This document shows, piece after piece, positions 8,150 through 12,652 of a stretch of 12,652 nt of DNA (its first letter is position 1; every line of letters begins with the position of its first letter). A model generated the notes under the pieces. The model had not been told where the DNA came from, ran no database searches, and saw only the letters and a program-made list of their open reading frames with translations. A program made the translations under genes and the position numbers. The stretch comes from Physocladia obscura (lineage: Eukaryota; Chytridiomycota; Chytridiomycetes; Chytridiales; Chytriomycetaceae), in contig JADGJH010000990.1 of the NCBI GenBank assembly GCA_027596945.1, forward strand, positions 1 to 12,652, read 5' to 3'.

Positions 8150-8390
8150 GCATACAAATGGCATCCACAAAAGCACAGGCTGCTGCGCGCCTGCAGTGCT
8201 GGTAGTTGTTTTTGGGTGCAAGGGCGCAGTGGCCAGCAGCATCAGAGACAGGACAGCAGCCACTAGTAAGTTGGGCAGCAGGGACAAAAGCAGCTGCTTA
8301 GCTGCTGTTTTTGTGCACAACTGTACCAACAAGCTGGGGTGCAGATGCTACTGGCTCTACTTTCAGTGGTGTCTGCATGTACTGTGAGAT
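8150..8390. other. GC-richer, CpG-bearing island with GCAGC-type repeats
   Basis: Clearly richer in G+C than its surroundings, with many GCAGC, CAGC and GCTGC motifs. It holds three of the roughly 25 CpGs of the whole window within 45 bases (8185, 8187 and 8224); another lies nearby at 8117. An ATG at 8159 starts only 15 codons (MASTKAQAAARLQCW) before TAG. The same frame then stays Ala/Gln/Thr-rich with one more stop. A small hairpin is present: AGCAGCT (8289-8295), a GCTT loop and AGCTGCT (8300-8306). It is possibly a younger insertion or a fragment of an Ala/Gln-rich ORF. No family recognised. Confidence 0.4.
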
Positions 8391-9076
8391 TCTCACATAA
8401 TGGTTGAGTTTGTTTAAAACTCCTTGACTTTCACTGATGATTATCTTTGTAAATATTTATTCATTTATATTCTGTTTATAATTTTATTTATTTATTGGTT
8501 GTCTGTTTGGTTTTCTTGGAGTATTCCTGCTTTTGGTTTTCTTATTAATTTGTTTTGTTTTTCTTTGGGTTTTGGAGTTGAAATAATAAATTGAAGATGC
8601 TCTGAAAAATGGTGTTGTTTGCAGGATGCAAACAAATCTGCAAGGCCAGTGATGTATTGAGCTCAATTGGTGTCTCTGCACCACTGCAGGTCTTCCACCA
8701 TGAGAGTGACACTTGGGTTTGTTGTACTGGACTCACAGCAGCCCAAGGGATAAGTGCCAACCTTTTTTTTACACCCCTTCCACCTCCTGCCTTCCATGAC
8801 ACTTAGGACAGATCTAGCAATGCTGTGGAATGAGTTAGTGGATATTGTTTTTAGTGCACTGACCCCTGGATGGCGTGACTAAGAGGCTTCGGTATTGCCA
8901 GAAATGGAGTGGACTGCCTGATGATTGGACCAGTGAATACAAGCTTGCAAAGAGAAGTTTACCCCCCAGTGACAGGACACAGTCAGGTGACCAGGGCAAT
9001 GGGTGATGGGGCAGCTCTAGATGCTGGCATTGACAGAGTGTAGCCTAAGTGTAAATAGGAGGGTTCTTGCTGCTAG
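8391..9076. other. No gene identified; possible LTR-like stretch at the right end
   Basis: Positions 8391-8600 are T-rich simple DNA. Positions 8600-9076 have more balanced composition, and locally two or three frames are open at once (8880-9040), which argues for composition rather than a real gene. If the motif at 9077 is a primer-binding site, this stretch would be the place for a left LTR, but I could not find a second LTR copy or a convincing TG...CA boundary. Confidence 0.3.
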
Positions 9077-9086
9077 TGGTATCAGA
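9077..9086 (+). promoter_or_regulatory. Possible LTR-retrotransposon primer-binding site (tRNA-iMet type)
   Basis: TGGTATCAGA matches the first ten bases of the common primer-binding site complementary to the 3' end of initiator tRNA-Met (TGGTATCAGAGC). The next bases are AC instead of GC. A ten-base match can occur by chance and no gag or pol is recognisable downstream, so this is only a hint that a fragment of an LTR element lies here. Confidence 0.25.
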
Positions 9087-9345
9087 ACAAAGACTCAGTA
9101 TCTTAATGGAAAAAAGAGAAAACATTATGTTTGCATTTATTAACCATACTTACCTGTTTCTATTTGTTCTATCTATTCTATTTCTCTCCAGAGTGTAAAG
9201 GATACCACCTGGCTATTCTTGGGACCTAGCCAGGGTTGAAACATTTCCCAAGTTCATTCTGGACCTATTTCCATTGCTTTGCTGTGATGAGTTTCAAATA
9301 TTTAATGCAGATGTTGCAGGGTCAATGACTCTCCACTGCTTACCG

Positions 9346-9438
9346 GCTTTGGCTGATGCCAGTTTTTGCTGATGGACCAGCTTTGAACTGATGACTTGGC
9401 TTTGAGCCAATGACCAAGCTTTTGCTTGATGATCTTGC
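9346..9438. repeat. Five-unit imperfect tandem repeat, about 19 bp
   Basis: Units start near 9348, 9364, 9382, 9401 and 9420. Each follows the pattern TTTG-x-CTGATGA-x-C-x-AGC, with lengths 16 to 19. The period is not a multiple of three, so the open minus-strand frame over it is unlikely to be a selected protein repeat. The flanks (9100-9345 and 9439-9868) show no gene I can support. Confidence 0.65.
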
Positions 9439-9868
9439 AACTGCAATGAAGGAGGACAGGAAGAACCTGACAGTACCTGATAAATGGAGGAAGCAGCAGC
9501 TTGTTGCACTGCTGTCATGATAACCATGGCATTGTGACCCTTCAGCCTCAAATCCTGCAATCCACTGACTCTTTCAGTGCAATTGTCTCAAAAGAGGTCA
9601 TCCAACTGGCGAAACAAAACCCAATGAGGGCACACTCAAAGAAAGAACAAATTAATCACACAATTACAAAAAAAAACAACAAACAAACAATGAGTAAATA
9701 TGATAAACAAAAAATAAGGATAAATAATGCCCAAAAAAATTGCAATAATTCTTTTACTCATTTTAACATGTACCAAAAAGAAAAATTTTCAGAAAGAAAT
9801 TATTTTACTCATTTTTACATGTATTGAAAGAAAAATCTTCAGAAGGAGAAATGGTCATGTGATGAACA

Positions 9869-10583
9869 AAACTAAAAAATGATGCCCAGGTATTATCAAC
9901 AGCACAGGAAGAAAAAAGTAAAGGCAAAGAGAACTTCATTGGACTGCAAGCCAACAATATGCTGGATATGAAGGAACTGGATGAAGAGAAAGACAATGGA
10001 TTTGAGGATGAAAATGAAAATGTGGAATGTCCTGAAATGGGCCAAAAAAATCTGTGATACAACCAAGGGGTGTGGACTGCACTCCACAAATGACACAGTG
10101 GAAAAAGGGAGAGAAGAAGAAGAAGAAAGAGAAAAGAAAAAGAACAAAATAAAAGGAGGACATCGGCAACTCCCAATAGGGATACAAAAACAAATAAACA
10201 ACCTGAAAAGGAAGAAAAATTTGTAGCTCTAATGCCACTATTAATCCAAGGAAAAGAAAATACATTGGTACTAACTTCAATAGACAAAATACTAAAACAA
10301 AAGATGGACAAAGAAGAAGAAAATAGAAGAAGATTTAATAAAATGATGGGAATAGTGGAACAAGAAGAAATAATAGAGCAAGAAAATGAAAACTTGGATA
10401 TAAACAAAAAAGAAAAAAAAAGCAGAGGATAGTAGCACAGACAATCCAGTGGGAAACAAAAAGCAAGCAAACATTATGGAAATGTTCCTTGCAACTACAA
10501 AAAAGCAAACAAATCAAAGAACAACACAAACAAATGAAAACAAAAAAGGCAAAAATGTCAGCAGAGATCAAGGAGGAAAATAA
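9869..10583 (+). pseudogene. ORF1-like Lys/Glu-rich relic of the LINE
   Basis: One plus frame runs from about 9869 to the TAG at 10430-10432, broken only by TGA codons near 10055 and at 10091-10093. It begins DAQVLSTAQEEKSKGKENFI, has an acidic stretch (LDEEKDNGFEDENENVE), a very basic stretch near 10100-10150, then the more globular FVALMPLLIQGKENTLVLTS and DKILKQKMDKEEENRRRFN, and an Ile/Glu/Asn coiled-coil tail. A slip in the A-run near 10411-10420 leads to a further open piece (NPVGNKKQANIMEMFLATTK) ending at the TAA 10581-10583. No zinc knuckle or RRM is visible. The ORF1 assignment is inferred from its position before the endonuclease. The 221-residue minus frame over this region is an antisense shadow. 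Confidence 0.45.
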
Positions 10584-10828
10584 TCTGCAAGAAAAAAAGA
10601 AATAAAAAAGAAAAATGGGGAACTATTATATAATATCCCAGAACTATGCATGATCCATGGCAGGAACTCATGCTCTAATTCTGTAGTGCGCACATGCAAA
10701 ACCAACAAGATACAACATGAAATCATGAAAAGCATAGAAATAGATAATGCTGCTGCAGCATTGGAGCCATGGAAATGAAATGAAAGCCATAAAACAGAGA
10801 AAACAGTCAAAATATCAAACAAAGTGAA
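10584..10828 (+). other. Inter-ORF region of the LINE with a short coding-like piece
   Basis: About 10614-10778 is open in one plus frame (LLYNIPELCMIHGRNSCSNS, then IEIDNAAAALEPW, ending in TGA). It may be the end of ORF1 or a 5' extension of ORF2. The rest is A-rich. Confidence 0.3.
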
Positions 10829-11852
10829 ATGCAAACAGATCAAACAAACAAGCTAAAAATACAAAAGAAAAAAGACCCAAAGCAAAAAACATTAGAACAA
10901 ATGTGGAGCACTGCTAAAGCAAACAAAGATAAGGGAAAGAAGAGAAGTTGCAAAGGAGAAGAACAAAATGGCAAATGTGATACCAAATCAGAAGAAGCAG
11001 CAGTAGCTGCCATGCAAATAGGGGAAGAGAGTGATATTGAAAAAAACAGCAAAAAGACAATTGAACTTGAACATAGTAGTATTGGAAATACTAATGCGGA
11101 AAATGAGTTCTGGATAATGACACACAATGTTAATGGAGCAAACATAGAAAAGACATGGACAGTAGTAGAGAACATAAAAAGCTATCAGGTATACATTACA
11201 GGAATTGTAGAAACAAAAACTACAGCAAAATCAATACAACAGCCCTTATTTGATGCATCCAAAGACCTTGATGTTAATCTACACAGTTATACATCTAATG
11301 CAGATGGAAAATCTGGAGGAGTAGCAACAATATTGACAAAAAAAAATGGCAAACCACCTACATAAATGACTCATTAGAATAGGTTCAACACTAATATCAA
11401 TAGTGCTTGCTCTTAAAAACTGTCAAATTAGAATTACTTGTATCTATTTGCCAACAGCTGCCACAGAGGCAAATACAAAGGAAATGAGGGAATGGATACT
11501 AAAAACAACAAATTTAGATAAAGAAAATGGCTGTGAGGCAATGTGGATGGGTGACTGGAGTGAAGTACTAAATGTAGAGTTTGATTCTTACTCAAAGATA
11601 GCCATTGTTCCTAGAACAAAAAAGCTGTATGGAATTCTTGAACAGCTCAAGGTAGCACAACTGACAGACACATTCATAGCCATACATATGACAGGGTATA
11701 CAAGAATTGGTAGAAGAAATGAACTACAAAGCAAATACAAGAACAGTGGAAAAAACAATGAAATAATCCAAGCAAGCAGAATATATGCTATCTGGTCAAC
11801 AATGGGTCTTGCAGAAATAATTATTAAAAGTGACAGTCTTGTGGAACGATAG
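10829..11852 (+). pseudogene. LINE ORF2 N-terminus: EEP (APE-like) endonuclease domain, damaged
   Basis: The first frame (10829-11365) has a basic and acidic low-complexity leader of about 90 residues, then FWIMTHNVNG with the EEP Asn at residue 100, TGIVETKT with the catalytic Glu at 128, and GKSGGVATIL. A slip in the A-run at 11337-11346, and another near 11375, move the reading to the frame ending at 11850-11852. That frame has RITCIYLPTA, MWMGDWSEVLN, LTDTF, ASRIYAIW and SDSLVE. In the family these are GD(F/W)N, SRIDxIW and SDH. Here the Asn of GDxN is Ser, the Asp of SRID is Tyr, and the final SDH His is not present. The domain normally nicks target DNA for target-primed reverse transcription. 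This copy cannot be active. Family assignment is strong; the clade is not determined. Confidence 0.8.
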
Positions 11853-12560
11853 GGAAATAAGAAGAGGCAAAGAACAAATAAAGAAAAAGAGGAACTTGAA
11901 TACAACTTTGAAAGCAACCAAAGCATGGAATATTCTTCTGAAGAGGAACCATTGAAACACCCACAAGAGCAAATAAGACTCAAAAATCTAGTATATGAAC
12001 TACAATCAATACAAACAAACAGAACCAAAGGAAAAATGAAGAACAATTATCACATCATGAAAAGAAAAATATGGTAATGAAAGAGACAACACATAAAGAA
12101 GAGCAGAAAATTCAACAAGCAGAGGTGCTACAAGAAAGAGGAGAAAAAGAGAAGCAAGACAAGCTGTTAACTCAAAAGTTATGGCAAGAAGAAGAAGAAA
12201 GAACACTACACTAAGAAGCTGTGGAAGAAACATCAAAAAAAAGAAAAGCAATTGCAGAAAATGCAAATTTTTGCACTGCAACAAACTAAAGATGAGAAAA
12301 AAGAAACAGAAACATTAAAAATGTAGGAACTGGAAAAAGTATAGACACTGTATCAAGAAGAAGAACAACAACTACAAAAGATGCAAATAGAAGCTCTACA
12401 AAAAGTGGAAACAAATGGACATTTTACACATACAGGAACTAGAAATAGTGCAAGCACTATACCAAAACAGAAAAAGTAAGACAATGAGAGCAAGAAAATG
12501 CAACAGTCAAAGAGAATTGGTTGGCAACAAAGAAATCACAGAGAATAGAAGAACAGAGCT
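11853..12560 (+). pseudogene. Charged coiled-coil linker downstream of the EEP domain
   Basis: After the TAG at 11850-11852 the same frame continues open to TAA 12075-12077, with KEKEELEYNFESNQSMEY and then EQIRLKNLVYELQSIQTNRT. An overlapping frame from an ATG at 12071 to TAA 12212-12214 encodes 47 residues of Glu/Lys/Gln-rich helix (EEQKIQQAEVLQERGEKEKQ). Further pieces to about 12480 keep the same character, with QLQKMQIFALQQ, ELEKV, QLQKMQIEALQ and QELEIVQALYQ. In LINE ORF2 proteins the region after the EEP leads to the reverse transcriptase. Here no RT motif is seen in about 700 bases, so this is either a long EEP-RT linker or an unusual coiled-coil insertion. Confidence 0.45.
12249..12480 (+). 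repeat. Internal direct duplication, about 110-120 bp unit
   Basis: CAATTGCAGAAAATGCAAAT (12249-12268) recurs as CAACTACAAAAGATGCAAAT (12369-12388). GGAACTGGAAAAAGTATAGA (12326) recurs as GGAACTAGAAATAGTGCAAG (12435), followed in both by CACTGTATCAAG- or CACTATACCAAA-like text. The offsets are 120 and 109 bases, so the copies differ by an 11-base indel. The repeat encodes a heptad-like QLQKMQIxALQ and ELExVxxLYQ unit. Confidence 0.6.
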
Positions 12561-12589
12561 GAGTGAGGAGAGTGAGTTTGAGTGAAGTA

Positions 12590-12652
12590 ATAAAGAGGAG
12601 GGGGCAGTGGATTTTTCCCCACAGGGGTTTTTTAGGAGGGGTGGAGTTGGGG
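12590..12652 (+). other. G-rich tract at the window end
   Basis: Runs of four or five G occur at about 12599, 12623, 12637 and 12649, and CCCC-ACA-GGGG forms a small inverted repeat. Composition changes abruptly from the A-rich LINE DNA. It could form a G-quadruplex and may mark the edge of a different element. An AATAAA hexamer lies just before it, near 12588. Confidence 0.4.

Larger units (their letters stand above)
9869..12600 (+). mobile_element. LINE-type non-LTR retrotransposon relic (5' part)
   Basis: On one strand, in order, there is a Lys/Glu-rich ORF1-like region, an EEP endonuclease domain and a coiled-coil-rich stretch. ORF1 followed by an ORF2 that begins with an APE-type EEP domain is the standard plan of many LINE clades. 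The plus strand is strongly A-rich throughout, as is common for such elements. No reverse transcriptase motif appears before the window ends, so the element is either cut by the window edge or truncated. The right limit is arbitrary and is placed where the A-rich composition changes to G-rich. Confidence 0.65.

Noticed and set aside
8289..8306. Hairpin AGCAGCT-GCTT-AGCTGCT as a terminator
   Set aside because: Intrinsic terminators of this kind are bacterial; here it is a by-product of GCAGC/GCTGC repeats.
8880..9040. Coding-like phrases in two frames (for example GFGIARNGVDCLMIGP and RYCQKWSGLPDDW)
   Set aside because: Two or more frames are open over the same bases and no family is recognised, so local composition explains it.
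9805..10470. 221-residue minus-strand frame rich in Phe, Ser and Leu
   Set aside because: It is the antisense of the AG-rich ORF1-like plus strand. Purine-rich coding DNA gives Phe/Ser/Leu-rich open frames on the other strand, so the apparent membrane protein is an artefact.
11588..12284. Two minus-strand Phe/Leu/Ser-rich frames resembling membrane proteins
   Set aside because: Antisense shadows of the EEP domain and the Lys/Glu-rich coiled coil.

Overview
The window looks like eukaryotic nuclear DNA from a repeat-rich, AT-rich genome, most likely fungal. It is about one third G+C, it has no rRNA or tRNA, no bacterial operon logic and no intact long gene, and nearly every coding-like stretch is a decayed mobile-element remnant or an unrecognised broken gene. 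CpG is almost absent: by eye I count about 25 in 12.65 kb. In the recognisable transposase relics many damaged codons look like C-to-T or G-to-A changes (Trp to stop, Pro to Ser, Asp to Asn, Gly to Ser). That fits long-term cytosine methylation with deamination, or an RIP-like process. A large TE-bloated fungus, such as a rust or a glomeromycete, is my best guess. The species cannot be fixed from the sequence.

Layout. Positions 1-230 hold an array of imperfect TGCATT-type motifs that cuts off the 3' end of a minus-strand HARBI1-like Harbinger transposase relic (237-900). Positions 1372-2111 (+) and 2552-2943 (-) are broken coding regions I do not recognise. Positions 3426-6062 look like a second, different PIF/Harbinger element. 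It has two inverted arms about 73 bp long with about 90% identity. Inside are a plus-strand DDE transposase relic (3734-4693) and, pointing the opposite way, a minus-strand Myb/SANT-like gene relic of the DUF6818 type with a C-terminal coiled coil (4852-5960). This is the two-gene plan of an autonomous Harbinger element, with both genes dead.

Positions 6187-7912 contain more unrecognised coding relics. The clearest is a minus-strand two-exon frame (7283-7912) whose putative intron joins in phase. Positions 8150-8390 are a small GC- and CpG-richer island. At 9077-9086 there is a possible tRNA-iMet-type primer-binding site of an LTR element, and at 9346-9438 a five-unit tandem repeat. From about 9869 to near the right edge lies a LINE-type (non-LTR) retrotransposon relic: a Lys/Glu-rich ORF1-like region, an endonuclease/exonuclease/phosphatase (EEP) domain with several catalytic positions altered, and a Glu/Lys/Gln-rich coiled-coil segment with an internal duplication. 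No reverse transcriptase is reached before the window ends.

I found no functional, previously undescribed system. The most rewarding items are the convergent two-gene Harbinger element, the unrecognised two-exon relic at 7283-7912, and the extreme CpG depletion.
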